This document shows positions 15,304 to 23,318 of a stretch of DNA of 23,318 nt, piece by piece. The notes below the pieces were generated by a model. It had not been told where the DNA came from and ran no database searches. It saw only the letters and a program-made list of their open reading frames with translations. Origin of the DNA: UBA6770 sp965661115 (GTDB lineage Bacteria; Bacteroidota; Bacteroidia; Flavobacteriales_G; Salibacteraceae); contig CBFICO010000027.1 in NCBI GenBank assembly GCA_965661115.1, positions 1-23,318 on the forward strand, given 5' to 3'. Position numbers and translations under genes: made by a program. Positions within the stretch are counted from its first letter, which is position 1. Every line of letters begins with the position of its first letter.

Positions 15304-17180
15304 AGCTCCTTTTCACTCAACTCAAGCCACCTATCCGACTTAGTTTCTAAGTCTTCAATTATTTTTCCAAGTTCATCTGATAGTTTCATCATTTCATCGG
15401 AATCTTCTATGCCCGCCTCAAAGGCTTTATTGATTTCGTCTTTTCTTTTTTCGAGCTTTTCTATTTCTATTTCCAGAATACCGAATTCGCGCTTTTCGTT
15501 AAAGGACATTTTGTTGGTTCTAACACCTGTTTTACTTGGCTCAGTAGCAACAGATGGCTTGGGCTTGCTTTCTTTCTCGACAGTAGATTTATCCCCGCCA
15601 GCCTTTTTCCAGTCACGCCATTGAGAATAATTACCGGGGTAATCTTTTATGTGCGTTTTATCCCGTTCCAGTACAAACAAGTGATCTACCAGCTTGTCCA
15701 TAAAATACCTATCGTGACTAACGATAATCACACATCCTGGAAAATCCAAAAGAAAATCTTCAAGGATATTTAAAGTCATAATATCTAAATCGTTGGTCGG
15801 CTCATCCAGAATTAAAAAGTTGGGGTTTTTCATAAGCACCATTAGCAAATGCAAACGTCTTTTTTCACCACCACTCAGTTTTGAAACCAAGTTGTAATGC
15901 ATATTTTTTGGGAAAAGAAATCGCTCAAGCAATTGTGATGCAGAAAGCTTTTTCCCTTTAGCCAACGGAATATATTCCGCCACTTTCTTAACCACCTCAA
16001 ACACTCTATCGGTGGGCTTAAATTTCATTCCCTCTTGGTTGTAGTAGCCTATTTCAATGGTTTCACCTAGCACTACTTTTCCCGTATCTGGCTGAATTTT
16101 TTCGGTTATGATGTTTAACAGCGTTGATTTTCCTGTTCCATTTGGGCCAATGATTCCAACCTTTTCGGCACGTTTAAACTTATAATCAAAACCAGCAAAA
16201 AGCTTTTTGTCGCCATAAGATTTACCCACATTGTGGAACTCTAAAATCTTACTACCCATTCGAGCCATGTTGATTTCCAGCTCTACTTGTTTGTTTTCAA
16301 TTCGGCGTTTAGCTACCTGCTTAAGCTCATAAAAGGCGTCAATTCTAGACTTGCTTTTGGTGGTTCTGGCCTTGGGCATACGACGCATCCACTCTATTTC
16401 TGTACGATAGAGGTTTTTTGCCTTCTCAATGGTAGCTTGTTCTGATGCTTTTCTTTCTTCTCGTCTTTCCAAGAAAAAGGAGTAATTCCCTTTGTAAGTG
16501 TATAACCCAAAATCATCTAGCTCAATAATGGTATTGCAAACATTCTCTAAAAAGTATCTATCGTGAGTAACCATTAAAAGCGTGATGTTTTCCGTTTTCA
16601 GAAACTTCTCCAACCACTCAATCATTTCAAGATCAAGGTGGTTGGTAGGTTCATCAAGCATCAAAAAATCGGGTTCGTCTATTAAAACCTTTGCTAGAGC
16701 CAATCTTTTTAATTGACCGCCCGAAAGGGAACCCACTTTTGCATTTAAATGGTCAATATTCAGCTCGCTTAAAATACTTTTAACTCTTACCTCTGTATCC
16801 CAACCTTCTAATTCTTCAATTTTATCCAACGCTTTTTGAAAAGCATCGCCAGTTTCACCTTCCTCAATACAGCGCTCGTATTCTTTAACCGCAATAAGAA
16901 CGGGATTATCCGTTTCGAAAACTGCATCCCAAATGGTCAGTTCTGAACTAATGTTTGGCTCCTGCATTAGGTAACGTACCTTAATTCCTTTTCTAAAAAC
17001 TACCCTACCATCATCCGGTTCATCTAGTCCAGCAATAATTTTCATTAAGGTTGATTTTCCGGTGCCATTTTGCGCAACCAAAGCCACTTTATCTCCAGCT
17101 GCCATTCCAAAGGTTAAGTCACTCAGAATTTCGCGGTCGCCAAAACGCTTAGAAATAGATTCGATTGAGAGATAATTCAT
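15300..17180 (-). CDS. ABC-F family ATPase, Uup-like
   Basis: A 626-residue soluble protein with two ABC ATPase domains and no membrane segments. Domain 1 has Walker A AQNGTGKST (36-44), signature LSGGQLKR and Walker B FLMLDEPTNHLD. Domain 2 has GPNGTGKST, LSGGEKRRL and FLILDEPTNDLD. An ABC-F linker (MPKARTTKSKSRIDAF region) joins them. A charged C-terminal coiled coil (about 555-626) points to the Uup subgroup, whose members bind nucleic acids or ribosomes and help resolve replication or translation problems; other ABC-F proteins act at the ribosomal E site. The first Walker A begins with Ala rather than Gly. The ATG overlaps the stop of the upstream HEPN-like gene (ATGA), so translation is probably coupled. 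Antibiotic-resistance ABC-F function is possible but not indicated. Confidence 0.93.
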   Translation of the reverse strand: MNYLSIESISKRFGDREILSDLTFGMAAGDKVALVAQNGTGKSTLMKIIAGLDEPDDGRVVFRKGIKVRYLMQEPNISSELTIWDAVFETDNPVLIAVKEYERCIEEGETGDAFQKALDKIEELEGWDTEVRVKSILSELNIDHLNAKVGSLSGGQLKRLALAKVLIDEPDFLMLDEPTNHLDLEMIEWLEKFLKTENITLLMVTHDRYFLENVCNTIIELDDFGLYTYKGNYSFFLERREERKASEQATIEKAKNLYRTEIEWMRRMPKARTTKSKSRIDAFYELKQVAKRRIENKQVELEINMARMGSKILEFHNVGKSYGDKKLFAGFDYKFKRAEKVGIIGPNGTGKSTLLNIITEKIQPDTGKVVLGETIEIGYYNQEGMKFKPTDRVFEVVKKVAEYIPLAKGKKLSASQLLERFLFPKNMHYNLVSKLSGGEKRRLHLLMVLMKNPNFLILDEPTNDLDIMTLNILEDFLLDFPGCVIIVSHDRYFMDKLVDHLFVLERDKTHIKDYPGNYSQWRDWKKAGGDKSTVEKESKPKPSVATEPSKTGVRTNKMSFNEKREFGILEIEIEKLEKRKDEINKAFEAGIEDSDEMMKLSDELGKIIEDLETKSDRWLELSEKEL

Positions 17181-17728
17181 GATACTATATAACCTAGTTT
17201 TTTAAAGACTTTTTGAAAGCGATTTTGCAGCTGTTCGGATTGTTGTAATTCTTGTTTATACGCTTCTATTGACTGATACAATCTTGAATGCAATTCTGAA
17301 GTATTAATTTCAATTTGAACTTTTGATTTTTGATTTACTAAAGGCCCTTCGGACACCAAATTGAAACGTACATCACGTCTGTTGCTCGCATCAAAAGCGT
17401 ACATTGAAATGGAATGGCTTACTGCATTTCTGAATAGTAATAAAGTTTGCGTATCTCGTCTATCGTGTCGAAAAAAGGATTTCAAGAATTTTTTCATGCG
17501 CACCATTCCCCCTTGGTTTTCTAACTGCCCAGAATAAAACCTTGCCAGCAAATCAATAATGGACCAAAAGAGTAGCGGGAAAGCCTGATTTTGGGTTAAT
17601 TCAGCTTTTTTTAGTGCTTCAAATTCAGATAAGCCATGCTGCAAGGTAGATGTAACCCTCTGTTTTTCAGTCTCTCCAAAAAAGAAACTTGAAGCTTCAG
17701 AAAAATCATCAAACTGCACCTTTGCCAT
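17177..17728 (-). CDS. Small protein with HEPN-like RNxxxH motif, function unknown
   Basis: A 183-residue, mostly helical soluble protein that I do not recognise as a named family. Helices at about 18-45 and 48-66 (FPLLFWSIIDLLARFYSG) are followed by a segment ending in LLLFRNAVSHSISMYAFD. R100-N-A-V-S-H105 fits the R-polar-x3-H signature of HEPN nucleases, and its position after an amphipathic helix also fits. The C-terminus is a Gln-rich helix (SIEAYKQELQQSEQLQNRF). HEPN proteins are often RNases in toxin or stress systems, but others of this shape are inactive or structural. It lies 20 bp after the PIN-PhoH gene and overlaps the ABC-F gene by 4 bp, so the three are likely one operon. The gene is secure; the HEPN assignment is tentative. 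Confidence 0.85.
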   Translation of the reverse strand: MAKVQFDDFSEASSFFFGETEKQRVTSTLQHGLSEFEALKKAELTQNQAFPLLFWSIIDLLARFYSGQLENQGGMVRMKKFLKSFFRHDRRDTQTLLLFRNAVSHSISMYAFDASNRRDVRFNLVSEGPLVNQKSKVQIEINTSELHSRLYQSIEAYKQELQQSEQLQNRFQKVFKKLGYIVS

Positions 17729-17748
17729 GCCGCAAAGGAAAGCAATTG

Positions 17749-19092
17749 TTAGAGCAGTTCGTTAGCTAAGTTCGCCAACTCAGAACGCTCACCTTTCTCT
17801 AGGGTAATATGCGCAAATAGTGGATTTCCTTTTATTCTATCTATCAAATAACTCAACCCGTTCGATTGTGAATCTAAGTAAGGCGAATCTATTTGGTGAA
17901 CGTCACCTGTAAAAATGATTTTTGTATTCTCACCCGCTCTTGTAATAATGGTTTTTATTTCGTGTGGAGTGAGGTTCTGAGCTTCATCAACAATAAAAAA
18001 CACATTTGACAAACTTCTACCTCTTATGTACGCTAAAGGAGTCACTAAGAGCTTCTCCTTATTCACCATGTCTTCAATTTTCTTGTACGCTTTTTCGGTT
18101 TCTTTAAATTGATTTTTGATGTACTTCAGGTTATCCCAAAGTGGCTCCATATAAGGATTCAACTTCGATTTAATGTCCCCAGGTAAGTAGCCAATATCTT
18201 TATTTGAGAGAGGAACAATGGGTCTAGCCAAAAGCAATTGCTTGTAATTTCTTGCCTGCTCAATAGCACTTGATAAAGCCAGTAATGTTTTACCAGTACC
18301 TGCAACGCCCTGCAAAGTAACCAACTTAATGTTCGGGTTGTTTAGCGCATCAATGGCAAAGGTTTGTTCCGCATTTCGTGGTTTAATTCCGTACATAGAA
18401 CGTTTCTCAATACGCTCAAAGTTTTCCGATTCTGGATTGAAGTACGCCAACGTAGAAGTTCTACCATTTTTAAGAATAAAGTAGCCGTTGTCAACTGGGC
18501 GTTCTTTTACTACTTCTTTATAGGATAACTCCCCATCGCTGTAAAGCTTATCGAGCGTTTCTTTCTGAACCCCTTGCACCAGAGTTTTACCTAGATAAAG
18601 ATTATCAATATCTTCAATTTTACCCGTTTCGTAATCTGCAGCTGGTAAGCCTACAGCTTTAGCTTTTAATCTTAGATTAATATCCTTTGTAACCAATGTA
18701 ACTACTGCCTCGGGTTCCTCTTCAGAAAGCGTCATTGCTGCATTGAGAATGTTGTGGTCTGCTTTTTTATCAGAGAAGATTTTATTGGCATCCATTTTTC
18801 GATTTAGATCGTGCATTACAACTCTAAATCTGCCACTTTTTGGACCATCTAATTTTATCCAGTCTTTCAATATCGCTTTACCCGCCATGCTATCTACAAA
18901 ACGGATAAACTCACGCGCTTCAAAGTTCTTTGTGTCGTTACCTTTCTTAAAATTATCGAGTTCCTCTAAAACGGTTATAGGAATGGCAACATCATTTTCT
19001 TGAAATGATCTTAATGCATTGTGATCAAATAAAATTACTGAGGTGTCAAGAACGAATATTTTACGATTCTTAGATTTCTTTTTTACTGGCAT
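17749..19092 (-). CDS. phoH2: PIN-PhoH fusion ATPase (PhoH2/YlaK type)
   Basis: A 447-residue cytoplasmic protein with two domains. Residues about 11-150 form a PIN RNase domain with the expected acidic residues (Asp16 in VLDTSVI, Glu in VLEELDNF, Asp112 in KADHNIL, Asp137 in VTKDINL). Residues about 235-447 form the PhoH ATPase: Walker A GVAGTGKT (262-269), ARPIVPLSNKDIGYLPGD, Walker B FFIVDEAQNLTPHE and the TGDVHQIDSPYLD motif. PhoH2 proteins are ATP-dependent RNA helicases/RNases in mycobacteria; the same activity is inferred here. The lysine-rich start (MPVKKKSKNRK) suits nucleic acid binding. It is the first gene of a minus-strand set with the HEPN-like and ABC-F genes, and is divergent from the histidine kinase gene. 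Confidence 0.93.
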   Translation of the reverse strand: MPVKKKSKNRKIFVLDTSVILFDHNALRSFQENDVAIPITVLEELDNFKKGNDTKNFEAREFIRFVDSMAGKAILKDWIKLDGPKSGRFRVVMHDLNRKMDANKIFSDKKADHNILNAAMTLSEEEPEAVVTLVTKDINLRLKAKAVGLPAADYETGKIEDIDNLYLGKTLVQGVQKETLDKLYSDGELSYKEVVKERPVDNGYFILKNGRTSTLAYFNPESENFERIEKRSMYGIKPRNAEQTFAIDALNNPNIKLVTLQGVAGTGKTLLALSSAIEQARNYKQLLLARPIVPLSNKDIGYLPGDIKSKLNPYMEPLWDNLKYIKNQFKETEKAYKKIEDMVNKEKLLVTPLAYIRGRSLSNVFFIVDEAQNLTPHEIKTIITRAGENTKIIFTGDVHQIDSPYLDSQSNGLSYLIDRIKGNPLFAHITLEKGERSELANLANELL

Positions 19093-19119
19093 ACTAAAAT
19101 TTATGATTCAAAAAAGCGG

Positions 19120-19151
19120 TTTGAATGTTAACTCAAACTTTCTGAAAAGTT
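19120..19151. promoter_or_regulatory. Inverted repeats in the divergent phoH2 / histidine kinase region
   Basis: Two overlapping symmetric elements lie in the 121 bp divergent gap: TTTGA-ATGTTAAC-TCAAA (19120-19137, with a GTTAAC core) and AACTTT-CTGA-AAAGTT (19136-19151). They are candidate sites for a regulator shared by the two divergent genes. A TACTTTTG -7-like match at 19199-19206 sits only 8 bp before the kinase ATG and would give an almost leaderless message. All are predictions. Confidence 0.3.
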
Positions 19152-19213
19152 AAGGGTTATATTGTTATTCACAAAGCATGGAAACCTCTATTAAACACTA
19201 CTTTTGAACCACA

Positions 19214-20167
19214 ATGAAATCTAAAAACTCAAGCTTTTGGCTCTATGTATTAGGCATTTACATTCTGCTACAATTTTTATGGTGGGCTTGGATGTTGATA
19301 GATTTAAACCTACAAATACAAGCGTTTGAAGTTAATTACCACAATTCCGAATCTAACTCCAATCAAATTACGCCTCTTGATAATGGGTTTATAAACCGAA
19401 AAATAGCTATGATAATTGGCGAAGGGAGTGTATTCATTTTACTGCTTGCTTTTGGTTTTTTTCAAGTAAAGAGAGCGCTTCAAAAAGAGCTGGAAAATGC
19501 AAAACGACAACGCAACTTTTTACTTTCTGTTACACACGAACTTAACTCTCCAATAGCTGGAATTCAGCTCAACTTAGAAACCGCTCTAAACCGTAAACTA
19601 GACGAGCAAAAACAAAGAAGTTTACTCCAAAACGCAGTAGAACAAAACTCTAGGTTACAAAATTTAGTTGAAAACATTTTAACCTCTACTCGCCTAGAGG
19701 AAAACGTGCTACAGCTAAATCTTCAAAAGGTTAATCTATCAGACTTGACTAATAGCATTGCACAAAAATTCAATAGTGATTTAGCATCCGTAAATTGCTC
19801 GCAAATTGAGTCTGATGTATTTGTACAATTAGATACCGTAGCTTTTGAGTCCATTTTGAAAAATCTGATTGAAAACGGGATAAAGTACAGTGAGAAGCCA
19901 GCGGAAATTACAATTTCTGTGCATAGAAAAGTTGAATACACGGAAGTAAAAGTAACCGACAAGGGAATTGGGATTTCAAAGGAGAACCAACCAAGAGTTT
20001 TCGAACGCTTTTATAGAGTTCAGAACGAAGATACCCGCAACACAAAAGGGACAGGTCTTGGCCTGTATATTGCTAAACAATTAGCCGAACTAATGAATGT
20101 TGGACTAAGTGTTCATTCACAATTAAATGAAGGCTCGACGTTTACTCTAAAATTTAATTTGATATGA
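19214..20167 (+). CDS. Membrane-bound sensor histidine kinase (orphan)
   Basis: A 317-residue sensor kinase. Two membrane helices (about 8-30 and 66-84) enclose a short periplasmic loop of about 35 residues, with no large sensor domain. The cytoplasmic part has a HisKA helix with phospho-acceptor His108 (SVTHELNSPIAG), N-box KNLIENGIKYSE (Asn217), G1 box VTDKGIGIS (249-253), F-box RVFERFYRV and G2 box GTGLGLYIAKQL (279-290). All residues for ATP binding and autophosphorylation are present. There is no HAMP domain, and no response regulator lies in the window, so its partner must be elsewhere. Its TGA overlaps the ATG of the LEA2-type lipoprotein gene (ATGA), implying coupled translation. The signal is unknown; the short loop suits membrane or envelope sensing. 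Confidence 0.93.
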   Translation: MKSKNSSFWLYVLGIYILLQFLWWAWMLIDLNLQIQAFEVNYHNSESNSNQITPLDNGFINRKIAMIIGEGSVFILLLAFGFFQVKRALQKELENAKRQRNFLLSVTHELNSPIAGIQLNLETALNRKLDEQKQRSLLQNAVEQNSRLQNLVENILTSTRLEENVLQLNLQKVNLSDLTNSIAQKFNSDLASVNCSQIESDVFVQLDTVAFESILKNLIENGIKYSEKPAEITISVHRKVEYTEVKVTDKGIGISKENQPRVFERFYRVQNEDTRNTKGTGLGLYIAKQLAELMNVGLSVHSQLNEGSTFTLKFNLI

Positions 20168-20610
20168 TTCAAAAGCTTCTATTAGGAATTTGTGTGCTTA
20201 TAATGGCTGCATGTGTTGATTATAAAGATGTCTCATTAGTGTCTTTTGAAAACATGAATATCACCAAAATCTCGCCTAATGGAATTGAAGGCGATATTGC
20301 ACTAAAAATTAAGAACCCGAACGATTACAAAATAAAAGTCGGCACAAAAGATTTAATCTTTTCGCTTAACAATAATCCAGTAGGAGAAGCCAATCTTAAA
20401 GAGACAATTACCCTAAACAAAAACTCAGAAGATGTTTATACCGCCAAGTTAATAGTGACCATACCAGAAGATGGAAAAATTGATTTAGGGCGAATTGTAC
20501 TTTTTTCTGGTGGCAACATTTCTATGCAATTAAAGGGTGAAATAACTGGCAAAGCAAAAGGTATTTCCAAAACAGTTCCGGTTGATATTTCCCAAAAAAT
20601 ATCGCTCTAG
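20164..20610 (+). CDS. LEA type 2 / WHy-domain lipoprotein
   Basis: A 148-residue protein with a lipoprotein signal: hydrophobic LLLGICVLIM then the lipobox MAAC (Cys at about 18), followed by VDYKD. The mature part is a beta-sandwich of the LEA2/WHy type, with the signature IALKIKNPNDYKIKV (about 55-70), strand pattern DLIFSLNNNPVGEANLKE, a LIVTIP-like strand and a final MQLKGEITGKAKGISKTVPV. LEA2/WHy proteins are linked to desiccation or stress tolerance in other organisms, but the bacterial role is mostly undefined. It would be anchored in the membrane facing the periplasm, after processing by the Lgt-Lsp pathway. Start coupling to the kinase gene suggests a shared role in envelope stress (inference). 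Confidence 0.85.
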   Translation: MIQKLLLGICVLIMAACVDYKDVSLVSFENMNITKISPNGIEGDIALKIKNPNDYKIKVGTKDLIFSLNNNPVGEANLKETITLNKNSEDVYTAKLIVTIPEDGKIDLGRIVLFSGGNISMQLKGEITGKAKGISKTVPVDISQKISL

Positions 20611-20660
20611 GAGAACCTTCCTCTTTTAACACTATTCTGTAATAACTCTTACTTCTTCAA

Positions 20661-20691
20661 TTCGTGCCGAACATAGCTCTAGCTAAGTTTG
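20661..20691 (+). promoter_or_regulatory. Bacteroidota-type promoter for the DUF255 lipoprotein gene
   Basis: TTCG (20661-20664), 19 bp, then TAAGTTTG (20684-20691) matches the -33 TTTG / -7 TAnnTTTG promoter with one mismatch and the usual 19 bp spacing. Transcription would begin about 8 bp before ATG 20706. This argues that the GTG at 20664, which lies inside the promoter, is not the start codon. Confidence 0.6.
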
Positions 20692-20705
20692 TAAAAAATA
20701 AATTA

Positions 20706-22823
20706 ATGAGAATTCTACTCTTATTTTCCATAGCTATAGCAATACTAATAGGTTGTAAAAGCAATGACACTCAAAACGGGGATATGCATTCAAATTCGGA
20801 ACAACACAAACACACCAACGCGCTTATAAATGAAACTAGTCCTTACCTATTGCAACATGCCCATAACCCAGTAAATTGGTACCCATGGGGCGATGAGGCA
20901 CTAAAAAAAGCTCAAGAAGAGGATAAACTAATATTGGTTAGTGTTGGTTATTCTGCTTGTCATTGGTGTCATGTTATGGAGCGAGAATCGTTTGAAGACT
21001 CCGCAGTTGCTCAAATAATGAACGATAACTTTATATGTATAAAGGTAGATAGAGAAGAGCGTCCAGACATTGACCAGATATATATGAATGCCGTTCAACT
21101 AATTACGCAACAAGGCGGCTGGCCGTTAAACTGTTTTGCATTGCCAGACGGCAGACCAGTTTATGGTGGTACATACTTTCAAAAAAGTCAATGGATGAAT
21201 GTACTGCAATCTCTTGCAACGGATTATAAAAAAGACAAGGAGAAGTTTTATGAATATGCTCAAAACCTAACCGAAGGAATTAAAAACTCCGATTTGGTTC
21301 CGATAAATAATGAGCCAGCTGAGTTTTCAAAAGACACATTATTGGCAATGGTAGGTAAATGGAAATCATCTTTTGATAATGAAGAAGGCGGACCAAACAG
21401 AGCACCAAAATTCCCGTTGCCGAATAACTATCAATACTTGCTAAAACACGGAGTGCTGTTTAATGACCAGGAGGTTCTAGACCATGTAAAACTCACATTA
21501 GACAAAATTGCTATGAGCGGAACTTATGATCAAGTAGGTGGAGGCTTTGCTCGCTATTCAACGGATATGCAATGGAAAGTTCCGCATTTTGAAAAAATGC
21601 TTTACGACAATGCACAACTGTTACAACTTTATTCTGAGGCGTACCAATTCTATAAATCTCCATTGTATAAAAATGTCGTTTACCAAACCTTTGATTTTAT
21701 TCAACGAGAAATGACCGCTAAAAACGGTGCGTTTTATTCCGCTTTGGATGCGGATAGTGATGGAGAAGAAGGTAAATTTTACGTTTGGAAATCTGAAGAA
21801 CTTGCAGAAGCGCTTTCCGAGGACGAGTTTACTATTGCTAAATCATATTATAGCATAGGGAAAAAGGCACTTTGGGAGCATGGAAACAATATTCTACTTA
21901 GAGTAAACTCCGATGCAGAAATAGCGCAGCAGTTAAACATTACTGAAGAAGCATTAACCACCACTATTAAATCGATAAATAGCAAGCTTCTTAAGGTGCG
22001 AGCAACTAGAGTTAGGCCCGGACTAGACGATAAAACCCTAACATCCTGGAATGCGTTAATGATTTCAGGGTTAGCCAAAGCCTACCAAGTTTTTGGTGAA
22101 GATAAATTCTTAGAAGCAGCAGTAAAAAATGCAGAATTCATTTTAAGCCAGCAAACTACTAAAGAGGGTAAACTGCTTCATAGCTATAAAAACGGCACAT
22201 CCAAATTAAATGGATTTTTGGAGGACTATTGTTTTGTGATTGAAGCGTACATCGACTTATATCAGTCCACATTTGAAGAAAAATGGCTTGAACGAGCTAA
22301 AGATCTAACAGATATTGTTATTGAAGATTTCTATAACGATGAAAGAGGCATGTTTTACTTTACAGAAAAAGCTGCAACCGGCCTAGTTGCTCGAAAAATG
22401 GAGTTAAACGATAATGTTATTCCCGCATCAAATTCGAGTATGGCAAAGTCGTTAAATAACCTGGGGCTGCTTTTCGACAATAACGCTTACATCAAAATTT
22501 CGGAAACCATGTTAAACAACATCCAGCCCTACATTACTAATTATGGCTCTGGGTATTCCAATTGGAGTCAGCTATACCTAAACAAAACATTTCCATATTA
22601 CGAAATTGCTTTAGTAGGGGATGACGCCATTGTTAAATCCAAAGAACTAAACAATCACTTTATTGCAAACAAACTAATTCTTGGTTCAACACAAGCAAGT
22701 CAGCTTCCTTTACTCGATCAAAAATTCGCGGAAGGAGAAACCTACATTTTTGTGTGTATGAATAAGGTTTGTAAGCTACCTACTACAACAGTAGCAGAAG
22801 CGATAAAACAGATTAATCAATAA
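20706..22823 (+). CDS. DUF255 / YyaL-SSP411 family thioredoxin-domain lipoprotein
   Basis: A 705-residue protein from ATG 20706. The start MRILLLFSIAIAILIGC gives a lipoprotein signal with lipobox LIGC, so the protein would be membrane-anchored outside the cytoplasm; many family members are cytoplasmic. After a polar linker, residues about 38-180 are the DUF255 thioredoxin-like domain: NETSPYLLQHAHNPVNWYPW, the CxxC motif ACHWCHVMERESF, DREERPDIDQIYM and GGWPLNCF...GGTYF. The remaining roughly 500 residues have the all-alpha toroid seen in N-acylglucosamine 2-epimerase-like enzymes (PKFPLP, FEKMLYDNAQLL, SALDADSDGEEGKFYVW, LTSWNALMISGLA). Family function is unsettled; redox or carbohydrate roles have been proposed. 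A promoter with a very short leader precedes it, so it is probably expressed on its own. Confidence 0.92.
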   Translation: MRILLLFSIAIAILIGCKSNDTQNGDMHSNSEQHKHTNALINETSPYLLQHAHNPVNWYPWGDEALKKAQEEDKLILVSVGYSACHWCHVMERESFEDSAVAQIMNDNFICIKVDREERPDIDQIYMNAVQLITQQGGWPLNCFALPDGRPVYGGTYFQKSQWMNVLQSLATDYKKDKEKFYEYAQNLTEGIKNSDLVPINNEPAEFSKDTLLAMVGKWKSSFDNEEGGPNRAPKFPLPNNYQYLLKHGVLFNDQEVLDHVKLTLDKIAMSGTYDQVGGGFARYSTDMQWKVPHFEKMLYDNAQLLQLYSEAYQFYKSPLYKNVVYQTFDFIQREMTAKNGAFYSALDADSDGEEGKFYVWKSEELAEALSEDEFTIAKSYYSIGKKALWEHGNNILLRVNSDAEIAQQLNITEEALTTTIKSINSKLLKVRATRVRPGLDDKTLTSWNALMISGLAKAYQVFGEDKFLEAAVKNAEFILSQQTTKEGKLLHSYKNGTSKLNGFLEDYCFVIEAYIDLYQSTFEEKWLERAKDLTDIVIEDFYNDERGMFYFTEKAATGLVARKMELNDNVIPASNSSMAKSLNNLGLLFDNNAYIKISETMLNNIQPYITNYGSGYSNWSQLYLNKTFPYYEIALVGDDAIVKSKELNNHFIANKLILGSTQASQLPLLDQKFAEGETYIFVCMNKVCKLPTTTVAEAIKQINQ

Positions 22824-22838
22824 TTACATTCTGACTTA

Positions 22839-23318
22839 ATGCAACAACTTATATTCATTATATCCTTTCTAGTTCTTACCATAAGCAGTAGTGCGCAGCT
22901 CTTGGATATATACCAAGGTAAGCTCTACGACAATGATTGTCAATTCAATAAAAATTTTGTAAAAGACAATAACATCAAGGCCATTATAGGTAAAATCTCT
23001 GTAAAGAAAGATTTACAACCCATCACTAGCAAAGGGCTGATTGTTAAATATCAGTTCGATAGATCTGGAAGGTTAATTGAGCATATAAAAACAATGTCGT
23101 TAAGAGGAGGAAGGATAGACACCACTCAAAGTTCCTTTAGCTACAGCAACAATAATAACCTTATTCAGAAAGCACTTTTTTATGTAAAAGCATACGATGC
23201 AATGCGTTACGAATACAATGAACAAGGCAATATTATTGGTGAAACTGTTGTGAGAGGTGCTAATAGTAATCAATATAAATTTGGATTTGATAAAGGCACA
23301 GAAACGATAGTGAAAAAA
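22839..23318 (+). CDS. Secreted protein, 5' part only, function unknown
   Basis: A reading frame that begins at ATG 22839, 15 bp after the DUF255 gene, and stays open to the window end (160 residues visible). The start MQQLIFIISFLVLTISSSAQ is a signal peptide cut after Ala or Gln. The mature part has short strand repeats such as YQFDRSGRLIEHIKT and YEYNEQGNIIGETVV, which recall YD/RHS-like or similar beta-repeat proteins common in Bacteroidota secreted proteins. I do not recognise a named family, and the C-terminus is missing, so a sorting domain cannot be ruled out. Close spacing suggests co-transcription with the DUF255 gene. Confidence 0.75.
   Translation, partial: MQQLIFIISFLVLTISSSAQLLDIYQGKLYDNDCQFNKNFVKDNNIKAIIGKISVKKDLQPITSKGLIVKYQFDRSGRLIEHIKTMSLRGGRIDTTQSSFSYSNNNNLIQKALFYVKAYDAMRYEYNEQGNIIGETVVRGANSNQYKFGFDKGTETIVKK

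Noticed and set aside
20664..20705. GTG start adding 14 residues to the DUF255 protein
   Set aside because: It lies within a good promoter match and would bury the lipoprotein signal that begins at ATG 20706.

Overview
The window comes from an AT-rich member of the Bacteroidota, most likely Flavobacteriales-like. The evidence is a secreted protein with a type IX secretion (T9SS) type A C-terminal sorting domain, Bacteroidota-style -7 promoter elements (TAnnTTTG) before several genes, few Shine-Dalgarno sequences, and family variants common in that phylum (large secreted PIG-L deacetylase, DEVD-box helicase, PIN-PhoH fusion). I see no tRNA, rRNA, CRISPR array, insertion sequence or phage gene. 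Gene content is mostly chromosomal housekeeping or accessory.

Layout. (1) 1-4896, plus strand: the 3' end of lgt, a DUF1801 protein, a large secreted PIG-L deacetylase, a 36-residue one-helix membrane protein and an SSS-family sodium:solute symporter. The genes overlap or nearly touch and look like one operon. (2) 5061-6155, plus: a front-end-type fatty acid desaturase with its own promoter region. It converges with (3) 6158-7723, minus: an unrecognised polytopic membrane protein that resembles a GT-C glycosyltransferase. (4) 7967-8866, plus: a broken gene for a secreted coiled-coil protein, followed by a bidirectional terminator. (5) 8929-9690, minus: a T9SS-sorted secreted protein. (6) 14171-9770, minus: topB, a YheT-type hydrolase and a DEAD-box-type helicase, tightly spaced. 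(7) 14368-15303, plus: remains of a PAS/HisKA sensor protein with in-frame stops and no ATPase domain. (8) 19092-15300, minus: PIN-PhoH ATPase, a HEPN-like small protein and a Uup-type ABC-F ATPase, tightly spaced or overlapping. (9) 19214-20610, plus: an orphan sensor histidine kinase overlapping a LEA2/WHy-type lipoprotein gene. (10) 20706-22823, plus: a lipoprotein version of the DUF255/thioredoxin-like YyaL family. (11) 22839 to the window end: the 5' part of a secreted protein gene.

How genes may work together. The PIG-L / small membrane protein / symporter block looks like an extracytoplasmic deacetylation-and-uptake module. The small protein is a candidate symporter subunit that a length-filtered annotation would miss. 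The PhoH2 / HEPN-like / ABC-F block gathers three proteins whose families touch RNA or ribosomes, and it is the best candidate for an undescribed functional association. Two pseudogenes stand out because all other long genes in the window are intact, so their lesions are unlikely to reflect generally poor sequence quality. Nothing here is clearly a new defence or mobile system.
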